DNA from: Bordetella sp. FB-8
GTDB lineage: Bacteria; Pseudomonadota; Gammaproteobacteria; Burkholderiales; Burkholderiaceae_B
Assembly (NCBI RefSeq): GCF_000382185.1
Contig: NZ_KB907784.1
Coordinates: 620,001-684,000, forward strand
DNA: 64,000 bases
Direction: 5' to 3'
Shown: positions 8,558 through 18,159 of the stretch, piece after piece
Layout: each line of letters starts with the position of its first letter
How positions within the stretch are numbered: the stretch's first letter is position 1
Program-made: the position numbers and the translations under genes
Notes under the pieces: generated by a model
What the model was told of the DNA's origin: nothing
The model's database searches: none
Seen by the model: only the letters and a program-made list of their open reading frames with translations

Positions 8558-9181
8558 TCAGTGCGGCGCGCGCATGTTCTGCGCCAACTCGGCCTGTCCG
8601 CGTTCGGCCAGCACCTCGCTGGCGCCCAGGCGGTCGCGCGGTTCCTTGTTCTGGCTCAGCTTGCGCTTGCCGACCAGAGCAGTGACGGCAATCTCGATGC
8701 CTACAATGGCCTTGAGCATCTCGTCGATGAACTCGGCAGCGGAGTCCCCGATCTTCCAGGGCCTGGGTTCGCCGCCCTCGTGCGTGCGCGTCAGCCGGGC
8801 AACGATGCCGCGCACGAATTTCTCGTCCTCGCGCACGGTAAGACGGCCATGTGCATGCACCACTTCGTAGTTCCAGGTTGGCACCTGACGGTGCGCCTCG
8901 TGCTTGCTGGGATACCAGTTCGGCGAGATATACCCCTCTGCGCCGCGAAAGACGACCATGACATCGGCGCCCTCGCCGCATTGCCGCCAGACGGGATTCG
9001 CGCGCGCGACGTGGGCCGTCAGCACGCCATGCGTCCCCGCGCCGGGGTCGAACTCGAAGGGTAGGTGATTGGCGTCCAGCCCCTGGGCATCGTGCGTGAC
9101 CAGCATGCCCAGCGGGTGCGCACGGATGATGCGGGTCAATTCTTCAGGGCGGGTTTCGGCAAAGTGGGCGGGAACATACAT
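8558..9181 (-). CDS. paiB: FMN-binding negative transcriptional regulator, PaiB family
   Basis: 207 residues matching the PaiB/FMN-binding-2 family from the first residue (MYVPAHFAETRPEELTRIIRAHPLGMLVT) through the flavin-binding core (SPNWYPSKHEAHRQVPTWNYEVVHAHGRL) to the C-terminal KLSQNKEPRDRLG block. In Bacillus, PaiB works with PaiA in controlling degradative enzymes, but the split-barrel flavin fold may also be enzymatic. It is divergently placed to the MocR-type regulator, a common arrangement that suggests MocR control. Confidence 0.9.
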   Translation of the reverse strand: MYVPAHFAETRPEELTRIIRAHPLGMLVTHDAQGLDANHLPFEFDPGAGTHGVLTAHVARANPVWRQCGEGADVMVVFRGAEGYISPNWYPSKHEAHRQVPTWNYEVVHAHGRLTVREDEKFVRGIVARLTRTHEGGEPRPWKIGDSAAEFIDEMLKAIVGIEIAVTALVGKRKLSQNKEPRDRLGASEVLAERGQAELAQNMRAPH

Positions 9182-9278
9182 CGCGGGGTCGACTCGTCAG
9201 AAAAAATAGTTTCATGACTATGATCCCTATCTGGCATTCTTAAAAGAACCAGTTTTGGCTATTTTTAATGGTCCAGTC

Positions 9279-10742
9279 ATGCCCGCCAGTTCGACACGCC
9301 CCGCTGCAACCGGCGCCGGACGCCGTATCTACGATCTGCTGCGCAGCCAGATGGACGACGGTACGCTCGCTCCAGGCTCACGGGTCCTGTCCACCCGGGC
9401 ACTGGCGACGGAACTGAGTGTGTCGCGAACCACGGTCACGGCCGTCTATGAGCAACTCGCCGCAGAGGGGTTCCTGGCGACCGCTCCGGGCCGGGCTGCC
9501 CGCGTGACCGGCACCCTGGCCGCGCCGCTTCCCGTCCGGCCGGCGGCAAGCCGGCAGCCCGCAGCCGCGCTGTCCTGGTCCGCTTTCGGCCGCCGGGTAG
9601 CGGACATGAAAATGCCGGCTCTGCTTCGCGACGAACCCGCCCGCTACGATTTCCTGTACGGCGCACTGGCTTCGCGGGATTTCCCAACGCTGGCCTGGCG
9701 GCGCGCCTATCAGGCTGCGCTGCTGTGCCAGCAGCAGTGCCTATCCTACATCCCCAGCGAGGGAGACCCGTCGCTGAGGCGCGCGCTACAGGGCTATCTG
9801 CGCCGCGCCCGGGGCATTGCCTGCGATGCAGAACAAATCCTGGTGGTGCATGGTTCCCAGCAGGCCATCGACCTGTGCGCGCGGCTCCTGCTGGATACCG
9901 GCGATGCCTTCGCCTTCGAGAATCCCGGCTACCTCATGGCACGGCTATGCTTTGAGGCCACCGGCGCCCGCCTGCTGCCGGTGCCGGTGGACCCGCACGG
10001 CATCGACACGGACCGCCTGCCTGACGACGAGCAGGTGCGGCTGGCCTATGTGACGCCGTCGCATCAGTTCCCGCTCGCAGGCGTGCTGCCGATCGGACGC
10101 CGCCTGGAACTGCTGCGCTGGGCGCAACACCGGCGGGCCTGGATCATCGAAGACGACTACGACGGCGAATTCCGCTACGGGCAGCGTCCCATCGACGCCT
10201 TGCAGTCCATCGATACGCAAGGACGCGTCATCTATATCGGCACGTTCTCCAAAGCGCTGTCGCCCCAGCTGCGGCTTGGCTATCTGGTGTTGCCGCACGC
10301 CCTGGTACCCGTCTTCCGGCAGGCCAAGCGGCTGGCCGACCGGCATGCGCCTGCGCTGGAACAGCAGGCGCTGGCCACCTTGATAGGCGATGGCGCTTAT
10401 GAGCGCCATGTGCGCCGGATGCGCCGCGAAAACGAGCGCCGCCGCGCCGCGCTGCTGGAGGCGGTCGATCGATATCTGCCCGCGGATGCCCGTGTGCATG
10501 GCACCGCGGCAGGACTGCATGTGGTGCTGTGGCTGCCCTTTCTCGACACGCGCGACGAAGCCGCGCTGGCGGCCGCGGCCCGCGGCAAAGGCGTGGGCAT
10601 CTATCCTGTCGCGCCGTTGTTCGCGCAGCCGGCATTGCATGGAGCGCCCCGGCCTGCGGGGTTCATCCTGGGGTATGCCAGCCTGACCGTCGCCCAGATC
10701 CAGGAAGGGGTCCAGCTTCTGGCGCAGGCAATCGCCAAATAG
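9279..10742 (+). CDS. MocR-type (GntR HTH + aminotransferase) PLP-dependent regulator
   Basis: About 487 residues: an N-terminal GntR winged helix (IYDLLRSQMDDGTLAPGSRVLSTRALATELSVSRTTVTAVYEQL) followed by a fold-type I aminotransferase domain. The PLP lysine is in the block IGTFSKALSPQLRLGYLVLP, with YVTPSHQFPLAG and IIEDDYDGEFRY also present. MocR proteins sense PLP or PLP-amino acid adducts. The ATG at 9279 is preferred over the upstream TTG at 9255. The 97-base gap to the divergent PaiB-like gene should hold the operator. Confidence 0.92.
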   Translation: MPASSTRPAATGAGRRIYDLLRSQMDDGTLAPGSRVLSTRALATELSVSRTTVTAVYEQLAAEGFLATAPGRAARVTGTLAAPLPVRPAASRQPAAALSWSAFGRRVADMKMPALLRDEPARYDFLYGALASRDFPTLAWRRAYQAALLCQQQCLSYIPSEGDPSLRRALQGYLRRARGIACDAEQILVVHGSQQAIDLCARLLLDTGDAFAFENPGYLMARLCFEATGARLLPVPVDPHGIDTDRLPDDEQVRLAYVTPSHQFPLAGVLPIGRRLELLRWAQHRRAWIIEDDYDGEFRYGQRPIDALQSIDTQGRVIYIGTFSKALSPQLRLGYLVLPHALVPVFRQAKRLADRHAPALEQQALATLIGDGAYERHVRRMRRENERRRAALLEAVDRYLPADARVHGTAAGLHVVLWLPFLDTRDEAALAAAARGKGVGIYPVAPLFAQPALHGAPRPAGFILGYASLTVAQIQEGVQLLAQAIAK

Positions 10743-10799
10743 CAGAATCGGCGAAATCAGGACCTTGCCCGCGGCTGCCTGGCCCGCCGGCGCGCGGCC

Positions 10800-11042
10800 G
10801 GACCTGCGCGCTTTCTTGACCTTGTACATCAAGGCGTCGGCCAGCTTCACGGGCGTGCTCAGATAGGCATGAATACCGAGCCTGCGCGCCGAATCGGACT
10901 CCGCCCAGCATGCGCCGATATCAGTTGTAAAGAACTGCCCCTGGTCCAGGACCCGCTTGCACAAGGTATCGCTCCAGGGCACCGACAAGTCATCGACTGC
11001 ACCACCAAACAGGTAAAAATCCCGACAGGCGGCCGTCGAATT
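10800..11042 (-). pseudogene. GAF-domain remnant
   Basis: Reading minus from 11042, an open frame without its own start encodes PWSDTLCKRVLDQGQFFTTDIGACWAES and GIHAYLSTPVKLADALMYKVK. This is the ligand-facing half of a GAF domain of the kind found in diguanylate cyclases and phosphodiesterases (TLC.RVL..GQFFTTD, YLS.PV.LADG.LYGTL). After ADALMYKVKKA the match is lost. There is no start codon and no partner domain. Its 5' end begins within the left arm of the perfect inverted repeat at 11040-11059. Confidence 0.65.
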
Positions 11043-11090
11043 TCATGCGTGAACAGGGCTGCTACGCGCGGCCCTGTTCACGCATGAAAT
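11040..11090. repeat. Perfect 20-bp inverted repeat over a stop codon
   Basis: Two 20-base arms (11040-11059 and 11071-11090) are exact reverse complements around an 11-base centre. The right arm encodes the last codons (FMREQG) of the GGDEF-EAL gene, and the stop codon at 11062-11064 lies in the loop. The transcript would fold into a very stable hairpin and could end the mRNA, although no U-tract follows in the direction of transcription. Confidence 0.85.
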
Positions 11091-13461
11091 CCTCGAACGC
11101 AGTGGGCGGCATGGGCCGACCGAGCCAATAGCCCTGCACGAAATCGCAGCCGATCTCGACCAGCAGGTCCAATTGATCACGCGTCTCCACGCCTTCCGCG
11201 ACGACAGTGATACCCAGCTTGTGGGCCATCTCGATCATCGCGCAGCAGAGCATCAAATCGGTTGACCCGGCGCTCAAATTCCGGATGAACAATTGGTCGA
11301 TCTTCAGATAATCGACGTCGAACTTCTTCAGATAGGACAGCGCCGAATAGCCAGTGCCGAAGTCATCGATGGCGACCTGAACGCCTTCCTCCTGGAAAGC
11401 CTGCAGGACCGCCATAACGTTGCCGTCGGACTGCATCAGAGCGCCTTCGGTGATTTCCACCACGACGCATCTCCCAGGCAGGCCCTCGGCGTGCAGGATA
11501 TCGAGCCAGTTGCAGCCTTGCCGGCCCTGGCGGGCGCGGCTCGCCGGATCGGCCGCGAACTGGATCGGCGACTTGTTGACGCTGATCTGGAAGTCGCAGC
11601 CATACAGCGCCCGCCAGCGCTTGATCTGGCCCACCACCTCCTCGAAGACCCAATCGCCCAACGGATGGATCAGCCCGGTGTCTTCGGCGACCGGAATGAA
11701 CGCGTCCGGGGACACCATACCGCGGCCCGGACAATGCCAGCGCACCAACGCCTCGGCCTTCATCACCCGGCCGGTGCGCAGATCAACGATAGGCTGGTAG
11801 TGGACCTGCAGTTGCCTGGCCTCGACCGCCACGCGCAGGTCGCTGGCCATGCGCATACGCGCCAGCGCTTGCTCCTGCATCGTGCCCGAGAAGAACCGAA
11901 AGCAATGGCGTCCGGCACTCTTGGCGACGTACATCGCCTGATCCGCGTTCCTGAGCAATTCGACCAGCGTCGCCGCATCGTCCGGCAGCTTGGCAATGCC
12001 GATGCTGGCAGAGACATAGACCGCCGCGCCTTGCAAGGTATACGGCACCGAAAGAGCGTCGATGACCTTCTGGGCGATCTGCCCGATGTCGCCTGTCTCC
12101 ACGACACCGAACAGAATGACGGTGAACTCGTCGCCGCCAAGCCTGGCAACGGTATCGCTCGCCCGCACCGAGGCGGTGATGCGATTTGCCGCCTCGATGA
12201 GCAATTGGTCTCCGACATCATGGCCCAAGGTGTCGTTGACTTCCTTGAAACGATCGATGTCAATGAACAGGACCGCCAGCGACGACCGATTGCGCTTGAC
12301 GTCTCGAATCTTCTGTTCGAGCCGGTCGGAGAAAAGGCGCCGGTTCGGCAAACCCGTCAGCTCGTCGAAGTTCGCGGCGCGCCACATGTCCGCCTCGGCC
12401 GCGACCAAGGCCCGGTTTCTTTGGTCCAGCGCGATCCGCCCAGCCTCCAGCGACGCGATGAACTGGCCCTGCCTGACAAGCGCGCGGATCAGCAGCTCGG
12501 CCAGCACCATCAGCACCGCGCCGGCCGAAATTATCAGGATGGCGACAAGCCAGGCCTGACGGCGCCAGGTCGCGAACGCGGATTTCTCGCTGAGCCCGAC
12601 GTTGGCAAGATAACCGTAGCGCTGACTGCGCAGGTAAAAGTAGTAGCGGCGTTCCGGATCCAGGCTGTTGGCATCGCTGATGTAGCCGCCTTCGGCGCTG
12701 TTGGCCTTCAGGGCCGTCAACATGGTGTTGCTTACCTTTTTGGTACCGATCGGCGTCGGATTCCTGGAGCCGAAGGTATGGCGCGCGATCAGTCTCAGGT
12801 CGGCGTCGCGCAAGGCGAGCGAACCGCCTGCTTCCATTCTGATCTTGCCCAGCATTTTCTCGACTTCTTTGACGTTGATGGCCGCGTATACGGCGCCGCC
12901 GAACGTCCCGTCGGGATGGTTAAAGCGCCGCGCGAAGGTCCACACCCATTTGCCCGTGACGCGGCCGATTACCGGCCCGCCCACGACCAGGCCGGCCGAC
13001 GGGTCGGCTCGCAGCCGCACGAAAAAATCGCGATCGGCCAGCCGAACAAAGACCGAGGTGGGAGTGCTGCTGTTGATGATCCGCCCCTGGTCGTCGGTAA
13101 TGCGGAAACCGGCGATCCCCGGTATGCGCGACTGCTGGCGCCGCAAGGCCTGGGTCACGGCGGCGGAGCGCAGTTGGAGGTCATCGTCCTGATCGAGGCC
13201 GTCGGCAAGCGACAGCAGCGCCACGTCGACGGTATCGAGCAGGCCGTCGAAGGTCTGCGTGACCGACTGGGCAAGGCTATGAGTCGTATTCTCCAGCCGC
13301 TGCGCCATCTGCTCGTGCAATTCGACCAGGACTGCCCCGGACACCAGCGCCATCAGGAGGATCAAGGTCATGAATCCCCCGCGAATCAGGAGCTTCAGGC
13401 GCGGGGAGCGGACCAGATCGGAACGCAGCGGTTGTCGGGGAGGAACGGGCATCGAGGCCAT
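11062..13461 (-). CDS. Membrane-bound GGDEF-EAL c-di-GMP enzyme with dCache sensor
   Basis: About 799 residues. There is a membrane helix near 24-48, then a periplasmic dCache-like sensor to about residue 300 (FRITDDQGRIINSS, DRDFFVRLRADP..GLVVGGPV), then a second helix (WLVAILIISAGAVLMVLAELL). The GGDEF domain follows (FDELTGLPNRRLFSDRL, ARLGGDEFTVIL) and then EAL (KAEALVRW, DDFGTGYSALSYLK, VVAEGVET). Both active-site signatures look intact, so it may make and break c-di-GMP. The ATG at 13461 is preferred to the in-frame codon at 13539 because the upstream segment looks non-coding. The HD-GYP gene is divergent to it. Confidence 0.93.
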   Translation of the reverse strand: MASMPVPPRQPLRSDLVRSPRLKLLIRGGFMTLILLMALVSGAVLVELHEQMAQRLENTTHSLAQSVTQTFDGLLDTVDVALLSLADGLDQDDDLQLRSAAVTQALRRQQSRIPGIAGFRITDDQGRIINSSTPTSVFVRLADRDFFVRLRADPSAGLVVGGPVIGRVTGKWVWTFARRFNHPDGTFGGAVYAAINVKEVEKMLGKIRMEAGGSLALRDADLRLIARHTFGSRNPTPIGTKKVSNTMLTALKANSAEGGYISDANSLDPERRYYFYLRSQRYGYLANVGLSEKSAFATWRRQAWLVAILIISAGAVLMVLAELLIRALVRQGQFIASLEAGRIALDQRNRALVAAEADMWRAANFDELTGLPNRRLFSDRLEQKIRDVKRNRSSLAVLFIDIDRFKEVNDTLGHDVGDQLLIEAANRITASVRASDTVARLGGDEFTVILFGVVETGDIGQIAQKVIDALSVPYTLQGAAVYVSASIGIAKLPDDAATLVELLRNADQAMYVAKSAGRHCFRFFSGTMQEQALARMRMASDLRVAVEARQLQVHYQPIVDLRTGRVMKAEALVRWHCPGRGMVSPDAFIPVAEDTGLIHPLGDWVFEEVVGQIKRWRALYGCDFQISVNKSPIQFAADPASRARQGRQGCNWLDILHAEGLPGRCVVVEITEGALMQSDGNVMAVLQAFQEEGVQVAIDDFGTGYSALSYLKKFDVDYLKIDQLFIRNLSAGSTDLMLCCAMIEMAHKLGITVVAEGVETRDQLDLLVEIGCDFVQGYWLGRPMPPTAFEDFMREQGRA

Positions 13462-13693
13462 AGCTGGATGGTGAATATCGGTGCGCGGGTATAGCGGCTG
13501 ATTGGATTTATGGTGGATTATTCCAACAAGGCCGACCATTTACGACCAAAGCGGCTTGATCCTATTGCCGGAAGTAAAGCCGCAATACATGAATCACAAG
13601 CACAAAGAGGGGTTAGTATGGCGACATCCCAACCTCGCAGCCGCGCCCCGATGCGACCCCCGGCGGGCCTGGCTGGTCTGACCGGAGGCCTTC

Positions 13694-15061
13694 TTGCACC
13701 ACGCCTTTGCGAACGCTGTCGACGCCGCGGGAACCGACACGCTCACCACATCGCTGAGTGAATTGCTGGGCGCGTTCTCCTACGCGCTGGACCTGACCGA
13801 GGGACAACCCGCGGGCCATTCGCTGCGAGCCTGCTGGATCGCCAGCCGCGTGGCCCAGACGCTGGGCTTGCCCGCGGCCGATCGCCGCACGGTCTACTAT
13901 GCCACCTTGCTCAAGGATCTGGGCTGCTCCAGCAACGCCGCGCGTATCGCAGAACTCTATCTCGCCGACGACCGCGTCTTCAAGTACGACTTCAAGCGGA
14001 TCGGCCAGGGATTGGGCCCGACGCTCGGTTTCGTTTTCAAGCGCACGGGCGCCAAGTCGCCATTTACCTTACGCGCCCGTGCCATTGCGCATATCCTGAG
14101 CGACGGCAACCGCATCGCCACCGACCTGATCCAGACCCGCTGCACCCGCGGCGCCGATATCGCCCGCCGGCTGCGATTTTCCGAAAACGTGGCCCAGTCC
14201 ATCGCCGCGCTCGATGAGCATTGGGATGGCAGCGGCAAACCCGTAGGCGTGGCCGGCAACGCCATTCCCCTGCCCGCGCGCCTCGCGCTCCTGGCGCAGA
14301 TTACCGATGTTTTCCAGAAAGCCGAAGGCCCCGAGGCCGCGTGTGCCGAGGTAATGGCCCGGCGCGGCACCTGGCTCGACCCCGAACTGGCCGACGCATT
14401 CCTGCGCCTGGGCGCCCAGCCCGAGTTCTGGAGCGAGCTCAACGACCCCGACCTCGAACGCTACATCCACGCACTCGAGCCCGAGGAACATCGGGTAACG
14501 GTGGACGAAGATTATCTGGACGCCATCGCCGATGCCTTCGGCGCCGTGATCGACGCCAAAAGCCCCTACACTGGCGGCCACTCCAATCGCGTCGGAAACT
14601 ACGCCACGGCCCTGGGACAAGCGCTGGGCTTCTCGGGCAGCGCCCTGCGCAATCTGCGCCGCGCCGCAGTGCTGCATGATGTCGGCAAGCTCGGAGTTTC
14701 CAGCCGCATCCTGGAAAAACCGGACAAACTCGATGACGACGAATGGGTGGAAATGCGCGGCCACGCCAGCCATACCATGGCCATTCTTTCGCGCATCGGA
14801 CCCTTGCGCGAGATGGCCGGCATCGCCAGCGCCCATCACGAGCGCCTGGACGGCAAGGGCTATCCCCTGGGGCTGAACGCACAGATGATCGCCCCGGAGG
14901 CCCGCATTATCAGCGTTGCCGACTTCTACGACGCCCTGACCGCCGACCGCCCCTACCGCGCCGCCATGCCAGTGCAGAAAGCGCTCGCCATCATGGACGG
15001 CGAGGTCGGCAAAGCCATCGACGGACCCTGCTTCGAAGCCCTGCGCGCGCTGGTATCCTAG
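13694..15061 (+). CDS. HD-GYP phosphodiesterase with two HD modules
   Basis: 455 residues starting at TTG 13694 with GGAGG a few bases upstream. The N-terminal module (about 1-230) has GHSLRACWIASRVAQTLGL and LLKDLGCSSNAARI, where the HD pair is replaced by KD. The C-terminal module is a full HD-GYP domain: HSNRVGNYA, LHDVGKLGVSSRIL and HHERLDGKGYPLGL. HD-GYP enzymes hydrolyse c-di-GMP using a di- or tri-iron/manganese centre. No membrane segment is seen, so it is cytoplasmic. It is divergent from the GGDEF-EAL gene, 232 bases away. Confidence 0.92.
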   Translation: MHHAFANAVDAAGTDTLTTSLSELLGAFSYALDLTEGQPAGHSLRACWIASRVAQTLGLPAADRRTVYYATLLKDLGCSSNAARIAELYLADDRVFKYDFKRIGQGLGPTLGFVFKRTGAKSPFTLRARAIAHILSDGNRIATDLIQTRCTRGADIARRLRFSENVAQSIAALDEHWDGSGKPVGVAGNAIPLPARLALLAQITDVFQKAEGPEAACAEVMARRGTWLDPELADAFLRLGAQPEFWSELNDPDLERYIHALEPEEHRVTVDEDYLDAIADAFGAVIDAKSPYTGGHSNRVGNYATALGQALGFSGSALRNLRRAAVLHDVGKLGVSSRILEKPDKLDDDEWVEMRGHASHTMAILSRIGPLREMAGIASAHHERLDGKGYPLGLNAQMIAPEARIISVADFYDALTADRPYRAAMPVQKALAIMDGEVGKAIDGPCFEALRALVS

Positions 15062-15095
15062 CCGGCGGGCAAGCCTGGCCGGCCTGTTTGGCGGG

Positions 15096-16475
15096 CTACT
15101 TCGTCACGACGACACGCGCCAGATCGGCGTCGCCATCCGAATTGATCTCCTCGAGCGAACGGCTCGCCGTCTCGGGAATGAGCAACAGGGTGCAGATGGC
15201 TCCGATGACCGAGATGCACGCGAGCAGGTAGATCACCCCAGTTTCGCCGATTGTCCCGAACAGCAGGGGAAACAGAAACGCGGAGATCGAGGCGCCGATC
15301 CGGCCGCCGACCACCGTGATCGACTGGCCGATGGTGCGCACCCGCGTGGGGCTGAGCTCGACGCCGAGGATTCCGGTACCGGCCACCGTGTTGGGCCCGG
15401 CGGTGATGGTCAGGCTGTATAGACCGAACAGAAACAGGCCCAGCAGCGGAGTCCCCGCCACGTCCTTCTGAAAATACGCGAACAGCGCGAGCATGAGCGC
15501 GGCGAGCGCAAAGCCAGCCGCCTGAAGCTGCTTGCGGCCGATGCGGTCGATCAGCGCCACCCCGATCAGGCAGCCTGGCAAGGTGAAAACGAAGGAAGTC
15601 AGCAGCGCGAAGGTGGTCGGCGCAAGCCCGAGTCCTTGCGCGATCAGCGACGGCCCGAACAGAATGCCCGAGTACACCACGATGTCGAACAGCATCCACA
15701 GCAATGCGGCGCTGAAAATGGCCGGTGCATGCAGCGCGAACACCGCGCGCCATTGGCGTCGGTCCAACATCGGCGCGACGGGGGACGCGTCGCCCGTGAT
15801 CCGCGCCACGACGGCCCGCGCGCCCGTCGCATCGCCCGCGACCCGGCCCAGATAGCGCGCCGTCTCGGGCATCTTGCGCCGCAGGTAGAGCACCGAGAGC
15901 GCCGGCACCGCGCCGAAGGCCAGCACGATACGCCATTGCAGATCATGCGAAACGCCAGCCGCGCTCAGGACCACGTTAAGCAGCGCCGCGAACACCGCAC
16001 CGAGCGACCACATCACACCAAAGCCAATGCCGATCTTCTTGCCGCGGTCGCGCCGGTTGGCGTGTTCGGCCATGATCGTGGGCGAGAGCACATAGTCGGC
16101 GCCGATGCCGATGCCCAGGATGAAGCGGATCGCGATCAGGCTCCAGAGATTGGGCGCGAAAATCTGCGCGAGGGCTGCGACGGCCATCAGCATGACGTCC
16201 AGGCCGTAATAGCGCTTGCGCCCCTTCTGCGCCAGCGCGCCGAAAATCAGTGCGCCGACCGCTGCCCCCACCAGTGCGGAGCCAGCGAGCGCACTGGTCT
16301 CGAAGCCCGTCAGATGGTCGATGCCGAAGGAGGCAAGCACCAGCGGCAGCACGACGCCGATCGAGGCTAGGTCGTAGCCGTCTGTAAATACGCCCATGCC
16401 CGTCGTGAACAGCGCGAGCCAATGAAAGCCCTTGAATTTTTGCTCATCGAGCAGCGAGAAAGATTGCGACGCCAT
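15096..16475 (-). CDS. MFS transporter, sugar-porter-like
   Basis: 459 residues and about 12 helices. Motifs include FTDGYDLASIGVVLPLV, GALAQKGRKRYYGLDVMLM, RFILGIGIGADYVLSPTIMAEHANRRDRGK and PETARYLGRV, all of the sugar porter/phosphate symporter side of MFS. The second ATG (16475) is preferred because a GGGAG box lies at proper distance, whereas it abuts the first ATG at 16481. It lies downstream of the FAD oxidase gene on the same strand, so it may import that enzyme's substrate. Substrate unknown. Confidence 0.88.
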   Translation of the reverse strand: MASQSFSLLDEQKFKGFHWLALFTTGMGVFTDGYDLASIGVVLPLVLASFGIDHLTGFETSALAGSALVGAAVGALIFGALAQKGRKRYYGLDVMLMAVAALAQIFAPNLWSLIAIRFILGIGIGADYVLSPTIMAEHANRRDRGKKIGIGFGVMWSLGAVFAALLNVVLSAAGVSHDLQWRIVLAFGAVPALSVLYLRRKMPETARYLGRVAGDATGARAVVARITGDASPVAPMLDRRQWRAVFALHAPAIFSAALLWMLFDIVVYSGILFGPSLIAQGLGLAPTTFALLTSFVFTLPGCLIGVALIDRIGRKQLQAAGFALAALMLALFAYFQKDVAGTPLLGLFLFGLYSLTITAGPNTVAGTGILGVELSPTRVRTIGQSITVVGGRIGASISAFLFPLLFGTIGETGVIYLLACISVIGAICTLLLIPETASRSLEEINSDGDADLARVVVTK

Positions 16476-16637
16476 TACCATCTCCCGGTCTGCCGGCCTC
16501 GGTTGAGGCCGGCTTTTGTGCGGGTGACTCTAGCGTCCGGGCAATGACGCCGGAATTACAGGGCGATGAAGTCTCGGTGACTGGAAATGTCCATAAGCTG
16601 ACGTTTCACCCACAGACATGATTGAGGACAGACCCAC

Positions 16638-17963
16638 CTAAAAATCGGCAACCTTACCCCATGCCGAGCCGTCGAATCGGCCGGGTTGATACGGCACGGG
16701 GTCCACGATCGGCTTCGCGCCTGAGGCAATATCGGCGATCAAGTGCCCTGCGCCGGGGCCTATCCCGAAACCATGGCCGGAAAAACCAGCCGCCAGGATC
16801 AATCCCGGCACGCCGGGAACTTCACCGATGCCGGGAACGCCATCCGGCGTGCTGTCGACGAAACCGGCCCACGCATGCGTGATCTTTGCCGCCCGAAGCT
16901 CGGGCAGCAGTTCGACGCCACGCCGATAGGTTTCCCTGATGGTGTACGGATCGGGCTTCGGATCGAGGATGCGCACCCGCTCCATGGGCGTCGGGGCATC
17001 GAGCCGCCAGCGCCGCAGGGTTTCATGGCCGCCACGAATGCCCTCCAACCCTCCGGGGAGAAGGCTGCGCCAGCGCTTGGCGAACATAGGAAAGAACTGC
17101 GGAGCGAATCGCAGCAGCTGCGGCGTCACGTCCACGCGCGCGCGACCGCTGATGGCCAGCGCGTAGCGTCCGTCGTCGCGGCGCGTCAGGGACACACCCG
17201 ACGTGAACAGCGCATCCGGCAGCCCCTGCTCCACTGGGAGCACGCTGAGAATGGATTGGCGGATCGACGCCTGGGGAAAACGGATGCCGAGTTGGCGGCA
17301 GAACGCGGACGCCCATGCACCGCCCGCGAGCACGGCCGTGCGGGTCTTGATGACTCCCGCCTCCGTCACGACACCGCTGACCCGTCCGCCCTCCAGCTCC
17401 AGGCCGCGCGCCGCGCAGAACTGGTTGACGCTGCCGCCGAGCTTGATGAGCGCGGCAGCCACGGCAGGCGCCGCCTTCGCGGGATCGGCCGTGCCGTCGC
17501 TGGGCGAGAAGACACCGCCTTTCCATGTCCGGCCGGTCGCCTGCCCCCGCTCTGTTGCCTGCCGGCTATCGAGCATATAGGTGGTCACACCCGCGGTCTT
17601 CGCAAAGTCGCCCCAGCTGGCCCACCGGGACAACTCGGCCTCGTCGTTGCTGAGATACAAAAGCCCGCAGCGATGAAAACCGGCGTCTTCGCCGGACGCG
17701 GCGGAAAAACGCTCCCAGAGATCAAGGCTCTTGCTTGCCATCGGCAATTCGCGGGCGTCGCGGTTTTGCTGCCGGCACCAGCCCCAATTGCGGCTCGACT
17801 GCTCGGCGCCGATCCGCCCTTTTTCGACCAAAGCGACCGAAAGCCCGCGCTGGGCCAGGTAGTAGGCGGTGAAGGCGCCGATGATGCCGCCCCCAATGAC
17901 AACCACGTCGGCCGAGGCCGGCAGCGTGGGGGAAGTAGATATATGGCGCAGCGGTGGGGACAT
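16638..17963 (-). CDS. FAD-dependent D-amino-acid/amine oxidoreductase (DAO family)
   Basis: About 441 residues. The N-terminal Rossmann fold is clear: DVVVIGGGIIGAFTAYYLAQRGLSVALVEKG, followed by SSRNWGWCRQQNRD, the flavin-site region of the DadA/glycine-oxidase family. The C-terminal FAD loop (TPDGVPGIGEVPGVPGLILAAGFSGHGFGIGPGAG) is also typical. Such enzymes oxidise an amino acid to a keto acid and ammonia. Start choice lies between ATG 17969 and 17963; upstream in-frame codons to 18017 are less likely. Neighbouring carrier, dehydratase-like enzyme and aldehyde dehydrogenase suggest an amino-acid catabolic set. Confidence 0.88.
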   Translation of the reverse strand: MSPPLRHISTSPTLPASADVVVIGGGIIGAFTAYYLAQRGLSVALVEKGRIGAEQSSRNWGWCRQQNRDARELPMASKSLDLWERFSAASGEDAGFHRCGLLYLSNDEAELSRWASWGDFAKTAGVTTYMLDSRQATERGQATGRTWKGGVFSPSDGTADPAKAAPAVAAALIKLGGSVNQFCAARGLELEGGRVSGVVTEAGVIKTRTAVLAGGAWASAFCRQLGIRFPQASIRQSILSVLPVEQGLPDALFTSGVSLTRRDDGRYALAISGRARVDVTPQLLRFAPQFFPMFAKRWRSLLPGGLEGIRGGHETLRRWRLDAPTPMERVRILDPKPDPYTIRETYRRGVELLPELRAAKITHAWAGFVDSTPDGVPGIGEVPGVPGLILAAGFSGHGFGIGPGAGHLIADIASGAKPIVDPVPYQPGRFDGSAWGKVADF

Positions 17964-18159
17964 GGTCATTCTCTCGATCAGGGCCTGGACGTCCTGGAGC
18001 ACGTGGAACTTCGCCATGCGATGGCTGCTTTTGCACCCGATCCAGGCGCCCCGAGTCGGTTCGCCCTCCCGGAGGACGAGACAGGCGTGTCATCGGCACA
18101 GTGCAGTACAAGAGGCCCAGTCACTTTAGCTCCTATTGATTGCGCGGCAATACCGCAAA

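Noticed and set aside
11293..13494. Very long open frame (over 700 codons) on the plus strand opposite the GGDEF-EAL gene
   Set aside because: It is the antisense shadow of a high-GC coding gene; composition is Arg/Gln/His/Asp-rich with no domain.
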